Origin: Timema cristinae
Lineage: Eukaryota > Arthropoda > Insecta > Phasmatodea > Timematidae
Direction: 5' to 3'
Assembly (NCBI GenBank): GCA_039000515.1
Contig: JBCFYV010011135.1
Coordinates: 14,956,376 to 15,020,375, forward strand
DNA length: 64,000 bases
The notes beneath the pieces were generated by a model, which was not told where the DNA came from, did not search any database, and was given only the letters and a program-made list of their open reading frames with translations. Shown one piece after another: positions 46,201 to 53,350 of this stretch (positions are counted from its first letter, which is position 1; each line of letters opens with the position of its first letter). The translations under genes were made by a program, and so were the position numbers.

Positions 46201-49200
46201 ACTTCCCTCATCCCCTTCCTCTTCTTTCTCGTCCCTCTAATAATTTCCCTCCCTTTTTCCTTCTCCTCTTATAATTCCCTCAGCCCGTTCCTCTTCTTTC
46301 TCTCCCTCCCCCTTTTACTCCTCTTATACTTCCTTCATCCCCTCTTCTTATTCCGTCTCCCTCTCATACTTTCCCTCTCCGTCCCCCTTTTACTCTTCCC
46401 TTTCCTCTCCTACTTTACTTTCTTCTCCACCTCCTACTCACGCTCCTCCTCCCTTTCTTACTCTTCCCTTTCCAAACTTGTCTTGTCTGGTTTACCAGTG
46501 ATTGGGAGGTTGAGGTTTAAATCCTGACTGGTTGTACTGAGGTAAATATTAATTATAAACAGTTTCCAACAGTTAATGTGGCTCCAGTACCTTAAATTAT
46601 AACTTTATCAAGTCTCTCGGTCATTAATATAAATATTAAGATATCCTAGGCTGGTAGTAAGATGAACACAGACAATTTTAAAATAAAGGGGCACTTACTC
46701 TGAAAGGATTATTGTAGGTTAGAGTGGCTCTCTCGCAGAAGTTGAATTGATTGGTGAGTTTCTTCGGCCCTGCCGACAAAGTCTGCACGTCGCCTGCGCT
46801 GTCGTGCCGGCCCGCTTCATCATCCTCCGCCTCCTCCGCTTGTGTCTCCGCCTCTGTCGCATCCCCCTCCCCTCCATCCTTCTCCTTGTCAGCGACACCT
46901 ACCTCCTCGGCGATTGGACCTTCCGCGGTTTCAGATTCTTGGGATGTTTTACGAACTGTGTTGTAATATAGTAAAAAGTAAATGACATGTGAAATAAGGA
47001 TGGACCCCTCAAATACCCAGCTTATGTTAGACTGAACTTCCGATGACGAGGAGATCGGGATTTTAATCTCGATCTGGTGTACTGAGGGTGGTTTTTCCAA
47101 AATGTTTTTCAACCTTCCCTCCACGAAAATGCAGTTACCGAGCGGTCATTGTCTCTGGGCGAAAATAGTGCCAACCTCTGCGGATATAAGCTGTCATGTG
47201 GTCAGCACAACACACCCTACAAATGACAATCTCAGTTTTATAGAATGTAACCACTACTTTATCATTCAAGTAGCTCCTCCATTTTTCTCAAGGGGCCAAG
47301 TTGACCCCGTTGTAGACCCAATGCTCCAAATAAAATCTGTAAATGCCCTGGATTAAGCCCGGAACCTCTAGGTCTATAATCAGAAACTATGACCTCTAGA
47401 CCACATATGCATTAAAAAGTTATATTAGTGTCAATAAGATATGATATTAATTATTATGTTTTCAAAACAAAATTAATAGTTTTGATGATTAAATTTTACA
47501 CATATCAATTATATACACAAACAAATGATTGAATTAATTAATTTATATAATTGGTTCCTGTAAAATTGAATGAATATGCCGAAAATAATACTGTCCATAT
47601 TTCCCTACATAATTTTAGACCCTAAATATAATTTAGAAAATGTTTTTAATACAAAATAGGATAGTAAATCAAGTTTTTATCAACACGTTTGAATAAATTA
47701 CTTCAGATGTTTTTGTTTTCCAAATGAACCTTAATTTTTAAGGTACCTACACTCCATTTACCATGAAAGGTATCAGTCTTACCTTGACAGATTACACTAT
47801 GGCTTTATAATATAAGCTACATCATAGTGGAATAATGCAAGGTAAGCTCTATATCTTACAGGGTATAATGTGTGACAAAAATAGAACATAAATGTGTATT
47901 TTAGCTTTCAATATTTTAATTGGTGAAGCTTCTTAACTGCCAAAGCAGGATTTTTTTCAAACTTCGAACACCTCTATTGATTATATTGTTAGCTTTTATT
48001 ATTGACAAAACATATGTTTTTAGATATGTGAAGACACCCTTGACAAATATTCAAGAACTGTTGATATCACCTTGTGAAGAAAATTAAACTATTATGTTTG
48101 TACCGGAGCAATATTTGATTATTTTTTTTTACCAAAAAAGTGTTTTAATACAACTGCAGAAATACTGCCCTTAAATTGCATTCCGTAGACTCCCACCTTA
48201 AACCACTTCCTCGAAAGTCGTGGATAATGTGTATGAGAAATGTTAAAAGCAGAGGGAAGGTTTTTTTGTTTTCTGTTTATGTCAACAGCATTTTTGGTAG
48301 CCAAAAGCTAATTATTGAGTCGATGTGGCTAAATAATCTGATAGCTCGTGATCTTAATTGATCACACATGTGTAGCAGATAATATCCACATGTCCATCAC
48401 AGATTCTGCCTTAAAATATGAGTGAAAAACTACCCTGGACATGGATAACTTAGTGGTTAGAGCATTGTTATACTAAGTCAAAAGTTCTGGCTTTGATTCT
48501 CGTGTCTAGGTGTTATTTTTTACATTCTATAGATTATGATATTTAAATTCAACTATAACTGTAATTAATGAATATAATAGCTTAGTTATTAAAACCAACA
48601 TTCTTGACGGTATGAGTTTATTTAATTTAAATAAGTGTGCGAATACCTGAAACAACCCCTCCTTCCGCCATGACCTGTTGTTTGGCTTCCTCCGACTCTT
48701 TGTGCAGCGCAGTTCCCTCCACGTCTAGGAGCACGACAGAGTGAGAGGTTTGCACTACCGACACAAACGCCCCTTCTTTGAAATTGAACTCCACTATATT
48801 CTTGGGGAGTTGAGGATTCATTGTGGTCAGCACTCGTGTGATCTCTTCTTGCAACTCCTGACAAACAACCAATTGAAGGTCTTGGGGCCAGGATCGAACA
48901 AAGTGAGGGGCAAAGGGGGTAGTTTACCTAAGTCACCTGATCACCCAGACATCTCTCATTTACAAACCCTCTTGAGTGAATGAATCGTCTAAAGCATCGA
49001 GTTCCAACTTCCGGGCCAAAGGCCCGCGCTCACGGGAAATGTGGCCTCCAAAATATCATGGAGGAAAATTAAAGGAAAAGTTTTGGTGGCAGATTTGAAA
49101 TAACTAATGGTTCAAATAAAAATATGTATTTAAAACGGTCATGCTTTCATTTTATTATACATTTATTTGATTTATATCAAAAATATGTGTGCATGCATCG

Positions 49201-52200
49201 TTCACTTTTGATTAATCAATAAACTTTTTATTTGTCAGTAAATTTTGAAATATTCATCATCCTAAAATACAATTTATATATAGGTATTGAAAATAATTGT
49301 TAAGCGTTTTTTTGTAGGTTTAAATTAACTTGATGGAATTACTGAATATATATTCAACCCGTGGTGTAAACTGGTAAACAAATTTGGCCCTTGGGACGAA
49401 AAATGTTGGACACCTCGTTCTAAGGCATCACTTTTGTATTAGACTGGCCTGCTGACGACTGGGAGATCGGGGTTCGAATCCAGGTCAGGTCTACTGAGGG
49501 TAGTTTTTCCTAAATGATTTCCCACTCTCCTCCCATGAAAATGCGGGTAGATTACCACAAAAGTGCTTCCTTCTGTATCCTTACCACATTAGAGTTATTA
49601 TCATTTATGCATACAATCTGAACAGGTATAGCCTGATTTAGGTTGGAAGAACAGTAAAAAAATACAAACATATTTCTTTGCGACCAATATTAATAACATT
49701 TTACTTTGTTATTTGTGTTATTCTATTTATATTATAATTATTATTATTATTATTAGCACCGCGTCTTATTACGCGTTCGGGTTATACTCACTTACGCTAA
49801 TGTGTAATGGTAGGGTGATTGTGAGATGAAATGAAGGACCTACAGTTTAACGTGGAATCCGAACCACGGTGGAGGCCTGGCATTCCCCACATTCACAAGA
49901 TGTCTTGTCAGAGGTGAAGGAAGGGTTTGGGAATCAGATAAATCTGTGCCGGGACCGAGGATTGAACCCCGGCCGCCAGCACAGAAGTCTGACACCTTAC
50001 CCATAGACCACCAGGTCACCTTTCTATCTATAAAAAGTGACGGCTGCAGATAACATGACTTGATGGATAAAGATATTAAAATTACTTTAGTAACTAACTT
50101 CTACTGTTCTTCCTACCAAAATCAGACTATAGTAACACACGGTGATAACATAACAATAAATCCTGCTTCAACCACAAAACATGTACATTAAAGGCAATAA
50201 TTGTTTGACAAAGTTTTTTTTAAGCTATTTCAAAAAAATTAGTATATTGCAGTTTAATAAAATAAAATTACTTTCACAATAACTTTTTCATGTGAAAAAT
50301 GTATATATTAACCTAATAAAATAAATAAAGCATGGCATTTCTTAAAATTATTTTGTGTGAAGGGTAGTCCTAAAATTGTATTGCCTCAGGGACCCAGAAA
50401 TTATTATGGGACACCATGCTTAGGGCTTTAATGGGCTATGCCACAACAACTCTTATAGTTTTAGTTAATATTTACTTGGGTTTTATACTTCCTTATATAG
50501 GTAACAGCAAAGCTTATCTGTATTGATTTACGAAAGTCTAAAATGTTTATCAAATTACTTTTAGGGCAAAATAAGATTAAATTTGGTATATAAATTGTGA
50601 AAATTTTTAAATCCCTAACAACATTGTAGTTGGTGAATATGTATATATTTTATGGAGCGAATTCCATCTTAAAATGACACATCAAACGCTCTAAGAACTA
50701 TCATACATCAAAGTATGAAAGAGAATGAAATGGTAGAAAATGAGTAACTCATCGTGTTTGTATACAGATAGCACATCCCCTCTACTAATGACAAGTATAA
50801 ATACTCACTCTTATATTTGCACATGGACAAAATTGACATGCATTTAAAAATAAACTTTTTCCTGTCATAGCTTCAGCTTCCACTGACTTTAGGGCCAGTT
50901 TTATTGTCAGATTGAGTATATCTCAAGTGTGGCACTACACTAAGTACAAGATGACACCTAACTAAGCTCAAATGGAATGGCCCAATTTTTCATTTGAAAC
51001 TGGCCAATTTCATTTCTGGTCTAGGTAGGTGTCCTTATTTAGTATAGTGCAGCACTTGAGGCCTGCTAATTCTGACTATGAAACTGGCCCGTTCCATTTT
51101 GGTCTAGGTAGGTGTCGTCCTTTATTTAGTATATAACCGCACTTGAGATGTAAGCTTACTCATTCTGACAATAAAACTGGCTCTAAATCTACACTACATT
51201 CTGGCAGGAAAGTTTATGATGACCATTTTTACAAATAAACAGTAGATAATATATTTTTTTTAATTACTTTAGGAGCCAAAAATTATTTTGTAACAATTTA
51301 AGGCTATTTTTATAGTTACTTAAGAATGTGTTTGTTTTTTCAATGTTATAGCTTATATTTAAAACTCGTTGAATTAAACCTAAATACATGAACAGAGGAA
51401 ATCCTATTTTGACTTGCTGTTATGTCACAATTAGGTAAGCTCGTTATGTTAATACCCAAAAAATTGCTATTTTGTGACCAAAGCATTTTGATTAAAATGT
51501 TGACTCAATCAATGGGATAAATTATAGACTTACCATCTTAATATACACAAATTATATTGTTTTGTGTGATGCAACCTCTTTTACGATTTGTTTTATTTTC
51601 ATAAATATACTTAAATACCAGTGAGATGACTATAAAAGACTTTTGGGATGTTAATTTGTAGAGAGAAAAAAATTGCAGAAATAAACAACAAATTAGGCTT
51701 TTGTTTTATTATTTCTGGTAATTAAGTCCTATAAATTTCATGTATGGCCCCCAGCCAATTCCCCAAGATTCTTATGAGATTCACTTCAAGGCCGCATGGT
51801 ATAAGGCGCTACTCTTGCAATAGACTAAACTGCCGATGACAAGGAGATTGTGGTTTGATCCCAATCGGATATACTGAGGGTGGTTTTCCTAAATGGTTTC
51901 CCAATCTCTCTCCATGAAAATATGGGTACAATTCATCTAAACTCAATATTCCTCATTCATAATCCATTAGCTTAATTAGTACATAAGTGTATAGCCCAAA
52001 TAAATAGTATGAGTGAGGCTAAAAATAATACGCGACCTTCAACAGAGTAACAGTTGAGTATTCTGAGTAACTCTCACAAGAGACTGGCTTGCTGATTACA
52101 AGGAGCCTAGGGTTTGAGTCACACTAGGGTGAACTGTTTTTTTTTTTTTTTTTTTCCTTAAATGGTTTTTATTACTTGGAATAAAGCTAACTCACAAATA

Positions 52201-52758
52201 ATTGTATACAATAACTAAGCTTGGGAGATATATTCCATTCACGGTAGGAATTACTCTCTGAAAGGTCTTTTTTCCTACCAATATCCTACCATATAATAGA
52301 TTTATGGTAGGGAAAAAGGCCTTTCAGAAGTCAATTCCTACGTGAACAGACATTAGAAATGATATTTAGCTTATGGATATAGCCACATACATCATACTTG
52401 TAAATTTAAAAATGACACCTGGACACGGTAATTGAGACCCACACAAATGCAGATACATTTCCTCTAGATTTTACCTTTATCATCCTTACTACATTAGTGT
52501 AAATAAATGTAGATTGCATGGATGAATACCGGTTAGTAAAAGTTTTGAAGGATTTATTTTTAAAATAATATATTATTTATCCAATAAAAATAGCAGTAAA
52601 GTTACTTCGTCAGTGAGTTCAACTTGGTAGTCGGGTCGTAGCAACTGTTTGGCTCGTATCCAAGAGTCAAACTCATCCTGTATCATCACCTCCGAGGGGT
52701 CTGGCCGAGAGTGGAGTCTTGCCATGCTGGCCTTCTGTCGCAGTAGCTTTGAGCCAGA
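28596..52758 (-). CDS. DNAI1: Dynein axonemal intermediate chain 1, ten recognised exons, one apparent frameshift
   Basis: The exons in order are 52758-52606, 48857-48647, 46955-46699, 43720-43453, 40883-40722, 39753-39504, 36532-36355, 33018-32790, 30060-29827 and 28779-28596; all phases agree once the frameshift in the sixth is allowed for. They give about 708 residues; human DNAI1 has 699. Recognisable parts are [17 protein letters not shown] near the start, an acidic linker, [20 protein letters not shown], a basic coiled region, the [20 protein letters not shown] block, then seven WD-type blades and a short C-terminal helix. DNAI1 is a core intermediate chain of the outer dynein arm. It pairs with DNAI2 and holds the heavy chains for ciliary and flagellar beating; in insects it is expected mainly in sperm tails and sensory cilia. 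Codon frame, splice sites and order all agree with an intact gene. The 5' end is open: see 54691-54820. Confidence 0.93.
29827..30060 (-). CDS. DNAI1: DNAI1 exon 9, WD blades 6-7
   Basis: The acceptor is GATGTTTCAG and the donor GACAG|GTGAGT. It contains [38 protein letters not shown] and IVIVGDDR, which are close to family consensus. Confidence 0.92.
30130..31075 (-). mobile_element. LINE 3'-end fragment containing a minisatellite
   Basis: The - strand reads [20 protein letters not shown] near 31000. This is the (F)L-R-x-V-L-x-x-x-R-R-(D/N)-R-I-R-N-E segment found near the C-terminus of LINE reverse transcriptases. After the tandem array the typical LINE tail resumes (around 30130-30360 a degenerate '[14 protein letters not shown]'-like segment). 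It lies in the DNAI1 intron between exons 8 and 9. Confidence 0.65.
30395..30975. repeat. 62-bp minisatellite, about nine copies
   Basis: CCTCATTACATGMCCATACC recurs at 30421, 30483, 30603, 30665, 30727, 30789, 30851 and 30913, i.e. every 62 bp, with one copy shortened near 30541. On the - strand one frame of the unit reads [14 protein letters not shown], the LINE C-terminal signature, so the array seems to be an expansion of that piece. Because 62 is not a multiple of three, the long + strand open frames across it are not genes. Confidence 0.9.
31185..31342 (-). mobile_element. SINE family B, 3' and middle part, split by later insertions
   Basis: The - strand body (GATCATCCTCAGAACACCTG on +) and B-box relic are seen, then GATGCCTTGGAC, where the element is cut. 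The missing head (TTTTAGACCATTCGACCACC) reappears at about 32553-32577, so about 1.2 kb of inserts separates the two parts. Confidence 0.6.
31343..31714. mobile_element. hAT-type element inserted in the family B SINE
   Basis: TAGGGATTCTCAAAATTTTG at the left is loosely mirrored at the right (TACTTTGAAAACTGATG). The flanks CCTTGGAC (31335-31342) and CCTTAGAC (31715-31722) form an 8-bp duplication with one mismatch. Confidence 0.6.
31729..32000 (+). mobile_element. SINE family A, full length, 11-bp target duplication
   Basis: Head GGTGACCTGGTGGTCTAGGG with A box, B box GGTTCAATCC, full body, and tail ATAATAATAA. The perfect duplication TAGACCAGGGG lies at 31718-31728 and 32001-32011, showing LINE-assisted insertion into the end of a hAT-like CAGGGGTTTCCAAC sequence. 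Confidence 0.9.
32005..32550. other. Remainder of a CAGGGGTTTCCAAC element, AT-rich, non-coding
   Basis: Following the SINE, GTTTCCAACTTAAAAATGC and CCTGTGCCACGATAGAG resemble a hAT left end. A matching right end was not convincingly located before the SINE B remnant at 32553. Confidence 0.3.
32586..32745 (+). pseudogene. LINE 3'-end scrap
   Basis: The segment AACAGTAAGTGTGCGAGTGA and GAGGAGAAGAATTGACTCG is shared with the LINE tail at 40120-40160, and 'CTAAGCCAAGAGCTGG' is the usual end. It has no usable frame. Confidence 0.5.
32790..33018 (-). CDS. DNAI1: DNAI1 exon 8, WD blades 4-5
   Basis: The acceptor is ATTGTTGCAG and the donor CGCAG|GTGCTG. It encodes [48 protein letters not shown] and [12 protein letters not shown], all close to the family (CGTAFDF, LVGTEEG, YKCSKSYSS, SSDW.VKIWD in human). 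Confidence 0.93.
33890..33995 (+). mobile_element. Fragment of SINE family E
   Basis: GAGATTAACGGCTGGAGGG, GTGTGCTGACCACATTACGC and TATCATTGCTAACGACAATG correspond to the - strand of the copies at 42080-42345 and 47140-47405. Only one end of the element is present. Confidence 0.45.
34040..34190 (+). pseudogene. LINE C-terminal scrap
   Basis: [15 protein letters not shown], a stop, then [13 protein letters not shown]: the G-x-R-P-x-G-R-P-R-x-R-W signature of LINE ORF2 tails, broken. Confidence 0.55.
34200..34495 (-). mobile_element. SINE family D, - strand
   Basis: From CATCACTGTTTCCAACCTG through TTGTTGACCATGGCAGGAATT (B-box complement) to the A-box relic (GACTACCGACTGAGTG). It matches the copy at 2232-2510 along its length. 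Confidence 0.7.
34625..34667 (-). ncRNA. Hammerhead-ribozyme-like core, left arm
   Basis: Read on the - strand: stem I ACTTC and GAAGT (five pairs), stem II GATGCTAT/AATAGCATC, the GAAA core element intact, then TATC before stem I. The first core segment has CCGGGGA where CTGANGA is expected, so this copy is probably inactive. Confidence 0.5.
34705..34747 (+). ncRNA. Hammerhead-ribozyme-like core, right arm
   Basis: Order: ACTTC (stem I), CTGAGGA (fits the CUGANGA core), one extra A, the GATGCTAT/AATAGCATC hairpin (stem II), AAAA in place of GAAA, TATC, then GAAGT (stem I, perfect five pairs). A consensus of the two arms restores every core element. The self-complementary ATAT after the core matches the very short stem III of dimer-type hammerheads in Penelope-like elements. 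Confidence 0.55.
35085..35345 (+). pseudogene. LINE 3'-end fragment
   Basis: GAATGGAGAAAG, then GCTGAGATGGTATGAACATGT (the R-W-Y-x-H-V segment), then GGAAGACTAAGAAAGAG and ACTTACCCGGCCAAAGGCTG. The frame is broken repeatedly. The - strand open frame 35010-35309 is its shadow. Confidence 0.5.
35390..35650 (+). pseudogene. LINE reverse transcriptase C-terminus, one stop from open
   Basis: The + frame reads [37 protein letters not shown], a TGA, then [20 protein letters not shown] and [13 protein letters not shown]. This is an unmistakable LINE ORF2 tail (RLRW-x-x-HV-x-M, G-(K/R)-P-R-x-x-W-x-D, D-R-x-x-W-R). It comes from a different LINE lineage than the copies at 25770 and 30130. Confidence 0.75.
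36045..36325. mobile_element. Foldback MITE with about 75-bp arms
   Basis: GGTAATTGTACTATAGTTGG and AAGGTACAGGAAAGATGGAT in the left arm are mirrored by ATCCACCTTTCCTTTACC and AATATAATACAATTACC in the right. A related single arm with interior is at about 35670-35830. Confidence 0.6.
36355..36532 (-). CDS. DNAI1: DNAI1 exon 7, WD blade 3
   Basis: It begins [20 protein letters not shown] after acceptor CCTTACTAAG and continues [17 protein letters not shown], ending at donor GACAG|GTACC. The phase-0 start demands that the previous exon end at ...VWE, which is the key proof of the frameshift in exon 6. Confidence 0.9.
36690..36912 (-). mobile_element. SINE family B, - strand
   Basis: TAGCATCACATCTTACTATCTG tail side, body, B-box relic (AGGATTGAACCCTGATTTC on +) and head CGTGCTAAACCATCCAGCC. 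Intronic. Confidence 0.7.
37237..37604 (-). mobile_element. SINE family A with expanded (TTA)n tail
   Basis: A full-length - strand copy (AGCACCGCGTCTTACTACCC to CCACCAGGTCACC). Its 3' tail has expanded to about 100 bp of TTA/TTTA microsatellite. The open frame 37156-37413 (poly-Tyr) is an artefact of the tail. Confidence 0.88.
37770..37930. mobile_element. SINE family B pieces in both directions
   Basis: AACGGTTTCCCATTCTCTCTTC (+) and GGAGGGATAGTGGAAAACC (-) show two short head-to-head fragments. Neither has a tRNA-like head. Confidence 0.35.
38345..38445. mobile_element. SINE family C fragment
   Basis: ATGTCCAGGTGTCATTTTTC followed by a family C body (ATATGATACTAGAAATGGC, TATACCTGTAACTAATGAA). 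The upstream side lacks the A box. Confidence 0.45.
38655..39092. mobile_element. AT-rich GGGTGTG-ended element in a DNAI1 intron
   Basis: GAGGGTGTGAAGTCCACTTT at the left is mirrored by GAAAATTTGCACACCCTTAA at the right. See also 118-401 and 27458-28182. Confidence 0.45.
39110..39460. repeat. Dispersed GAATC-rich repeat, copy 1
   Basis: GAATTTTGAATCTGAATCCC, then TTAAGTGTTAAGATACTTGTCTGAGGG and GAACCGCCAATAAGG. Recognisable relatives are at 41060-41470 and 42450-42760. The family is unclassified. Confidence 0.5.
39504..39753 (-). CDS. DNAI1: DNAI1 exon 6, WD blade 2, with apparent 1-base frameshift
   Basis: The acceptor is TCCTCCTTCAG and the donor TGGGAG|GTAAGA. It opens [20 protein letters not shown] and reaches [13 protein letters not shown] in one frame. 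The frame one base back then gives [20 protein letters not shown] and VWE, which is the family sequence and joins exon 7 in phase. Left uncorrected, the first frame hits a stop after NMAA. The missing base lies at about 39570-39576. Length 250 plus one restores a whole number of codons. Confidence 0.88.
39885..40260 (+). pseudogene. LINE 3'-end fragment
   Basis: It contains KLSEKEF, then a scrambled [13 protein letters not shown] (TGGTCATTTAATGTGAATGG), [29 protein letters not shown] and [18 protein letters not shown]. This is the LINE ORF2 tail with several frame breaks, in a DNAI1 intron. Confidence 0.65.
40722..40883 (-). CDS. DNAI1: DNAI1 exon 5, linker to first WD blade
   Basis: The true acceptor is GGATAAAG at 40884, not the nearer-looking TTTTTTATAG at 40900. 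Only the first gives phase agreement and the family sequence [20 protein letters not shown] (human [20 protein letters not shown]). It continues to [20 protein letters not shown], with donor AGCT|GTAAGT. Confidence 0.9.
41060..41470. repeat. Dispersed GAATC-rich repeat, copy 2
   Basis: TCTTGAATCCAAATCCGAAT and GTTAAATTACTGGTCTGGGG, GAATCACCAATAAGCAC. The 3' part includes a small tandem of CCTTGAATCTCAAATAT. Confidence 0.45.
42080..42345 (-). mobile_element. SINE family E, - strand
   Basis: The + strand shows AGGGTGTCATGTAGTCAGTA, CTTTATTCAAGCAGCTCCTC and, at the right, the B-box complement GATCGAACCC followed by an A-box relic. Parallel copy: 47140-47405. Confidence 0.6.
42450..42760. repeat. 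Dispersed GAATC-rich repeat, copy 3
   Basis: TAAGATTCGGATTCGAGAAA, TTATCTGACTTATTGTTG and CTGAACCACCAAACCGC align with copies 1 and 2. Confidence 0.45.
42990..43246 (-). mobile_element. SINE family B, - strand, full length
   Basis: The same subfamily as 10531-10784, sharing GCGCGTTAGCTAACTATG and CCGAGGCGGGT in the head. Confidence 0.75.
43453..43720 (-). CDS. DNAI1: DNAI1 exon 4, basic coiled-coil region
   Basis: The acceptor GATTGCAG precedes GACCTGGGTACACAG ([14 protein letters not shown], human DRECQTEPPPRTNF). Then come [20 protein letters not shown], a Lys/Asp-rich stretch and [13 protein letters not shown], ending at donor CAAG|GTAATC. The family match is strong at both ends; the middle is of low complexity, as in vertebrates. 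Confidence 0.92.
43922..44334. mobile_element. Foldback element with about 150-bp arms and AT microsatellite ends
   Basis: ATTCAATA, (TA)n, then ACTCATTTATAACTTATTAT and AAGTATTATAAGACAGTGT on the left, with the exact reverse order on the right. CTTAAACTATTGCACTATAT is also mirrored. The right arm has about 70 extra bases (around 44157-44220). Intronic and non-coding. Confidence 0.8.
44690..44785. repeat. Short imperfect inverted repeat
   Basis: AAAAGGTGGCCGATTTAGCTT and AAGGTAAGCTTGCCACCTTTT are inverted. A weaker relative is at 47745-47865 (TAAGGTACCTACACTCC, GCAAGGTAAGCT). Confidence 0.45.
44979..45230. repeat. 84-bp tandem repeat, three copies
   Basis: The unit begins ATGACAGAGACCTCTTTTAA and includes CATAATCTAAAGTTCATTAT and TCTAACAGATGG. 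Copies start at 44979, 45061 and 45143. There is no coding frame. Confidence 0.85.
45400..45600 (-). mobile_element. SINE family B, diverged
   Basis: TTTGCACCGCATATTACCAC, body, GATTCAAACCCTGACCTC (B-box complement) and a shortened head. Confidence 0.55.
45766..46470. repeat. Polypyrimidine tract of about 700 bp, loosely tandem
   Basis: The + strand is almost only C and T, built from units such as CTTATACTTCCCTCATCCCC and TTCCTCTTCTTTCTCCTCCC about 60 bp apart. Apparent open frames on + are artefacts. It sits in the DNAI1 intron between exons 3 and 4 and could form triplex or slippage-prone DNA. Confidence 0.9.
46699..46955 (-). CDS. DNAI1: DNAI1 exon 3, acidic linker
   Basis: The acceptor is ACAACACAG and the donor TTCAGA|GTAAGT. 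An acidic Glu/Asp/Ala stretch ([20 protein letters not shown]) ends in [20 protein letters not shown], the conserved [19 protein letters not shown] motif of DNAI1. Confidence 0.92.
47030..47110 (+). mobile_element. SINE family B fragment
   Basis: GATGACGAGGAGATCGGGAT and GTGTACTGAGGGTGGTTTTT; the rest is missing, replaced by a family E SINE from 47140. Confidence 0.55.
47140..47405 (-). mobile_element. SINE family E, - strand
   Basis: CATTGTCTCTGGGCGAAAAT, GTGGTCAGCACAACACACCC, ATTCAAGTAGCTCCTCC and the B-box/A-box complements (CCCGGAACCTCTAGG, ATGACCTCTAGACCAC). Confidence 0.6.
48380..48575 (+). mobile_element. SINE family C, near full length
   Basis: CCACATGTCCATCACAGATT, A-box TAACTTAGTGGTTAGAGCAT, B-box relic GGCTTTGATTCTCG, then TGTCTAGGTGTTATTTTTT. 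The upstream block is shared with 11080-11290. Confidence 0.65.
48647..48857 (-). CDS. DNAI1: DNAI1 exon 2
   Basis: The acceptor is TTGTTTGTCAG and the donor TTTCAG|GTATTC. It encodes [34 protein letters not shown] and [16 protein letters not shown]; human has ELxEEFTRILTANNPHAPQN followed by IVRYSFKEG. Confidence 0.92.
48965..49640 (+). mobile_element. SINE family B split by a hAT-type insertion
   Basis: The 5' end (ACCCTCTTGAGTGAATGAAT) is at 48967-48996. The rest continues from 49420 (CTAAGGCATCACTTTTG, B box GGTTCGAATCC, body, AACAGGTATAGCC). Confidence 0.7.
48997..49419. mobile_element. hAT-type element nested in the SINE
   Basis: TCGAGTTCCAACTTCCGGGC at the left and GTTGGACACCTCGTT at the right are loosely inverted. 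The flanks CTAAAGCA (48989-48996) and CTAAGGCA (49420-49427) are an 8-bp duplication with one difference. GGCCAAAGGCCCGC makes a small hairpin near the left end. Confidence 0.65.
49736..50020 (-). mobile_element. SINE family A, full length
   Basis: From the TTA tail (49736-49755) to the head CCACCAGGTCACC. It is the best-preserved copy with 37237-37604. Confidence 0.88.
50892..51183. mobile_element. TA-flanked MITE, about 292 bp
   Basis: GGGCCAGTTTTATTGTCAGA at the left is inverted at the right as TCTGACAATAAAACTGGCTC. TA is present on both sides (50890-50891, 51184-51185). Inside, the block TGGTCTAGGTAGGTGTC is repeated twice. Confidence 0.8.
51788..52030 (+). mobile_element. SINE family B, near full length
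   Basis: Head GGCCGCATGGTATAAGGCGC, B-box relic GGTTTGATCC, body ACTGAGGGTGGTTTTCC and AATAGTATGAGTGAGGC at the end. A second truncated copy follows at about 52050-52160 before a poly-T run. Confidence 0.7.
52233..52346. repeat. Hairpin-forming inverted repeat (about 114 bp)
   Basis: CACGGTAGGAATT, CTGAAAGG and TTTTTTCCTACCA are mirrored by TGGTAGGGAAAAA, CCTTTCAG and CAATTCCTACGTG around a short loop. Possibly a tiny MITE. Confidence 0.75.
52606..52758 (-). CDS. DNAI1: DNAI1 exon 1 (first firmly recognised)
   Basis: The acceptor is TTTTCCTGACAG and the donor GACGAA|GTAACT; 51 codons, phase 0 at both ends. It encodes [20 protein letters not shown] and [14 protein letters not shown], the last part matching human VRPPDQLELTD just before the ELxEEF block. 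Confidence 0.88.
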
Positions 52759-53104
52759 CTGTCAGGAAAACAAAAAAAAACATCATGCTTCAGTTATTAT
52801 TAGTTCAAAGAAACTCCTGATCATATATCCTCCTCCGCTCGAAGCACCTGACCAAATTCAAGAAACTCTTGAGTGTAAGGACAGCCTTTTCAATGCTCAA
52901 GTACTCTTAATGCTAACAAAATTAAGCGTTGTTGATCATTGTGTGTCCAGTTTAAATTATAAACTGGTATTGAATTAAGAGGGTTTGGAAGAAAAGGAGC
53001 GTAAAAGCCCGTATTTTTACAGTTTTTAGACCAAACAAATTTTTTTAGGCCGAATCATATAAAATATTGCTCCAGCAGATATGTTTAGTTTAATTTTATA
53101 CATA

Positions 53105-53350
53105 CCCGCTTCAGTGACCGAATGCTATAAGATGTCATTCTCTGTTAGACTGGCCTGCTGATGACAGAGAGATCGGGGTTCAAATCCCAATCGGACGTAT
53201 TGAGGATGGTTTTTCCTAAATGGTTTCCCAAACTCCTTCCAAGCAAATATGGATGGATTACCTTTAAAACGCTTCCTCCCTCATTCCTAATCCATTAGAG
53301 TAATTTTCATATATGCGTATAACCTGAACAGGAAAAGTAAGGTGTGATGA
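53105..53350 (+). mobile_element. SINE family B, full length
   Basis: Head ACCCGCTTCAGTGACCGAAT, B box GGTTCAAATCC, ATTGAGGATGGTTTTTCC, then AACAGGAAAAGTAAGGTGTG at the end. Confidence 0.78.

Noticed and set aside
46747..46971. + strand Ser/Arg/Leu-rich proteins
   Set aside because: Antisense shadows of the acidic DNAI1 exon 3.
52649..52978. + strand 109-residue protein
   Set aside because: Its first third is antisense to DNAI1 exon 1, the rest is intron; no family resemblance.
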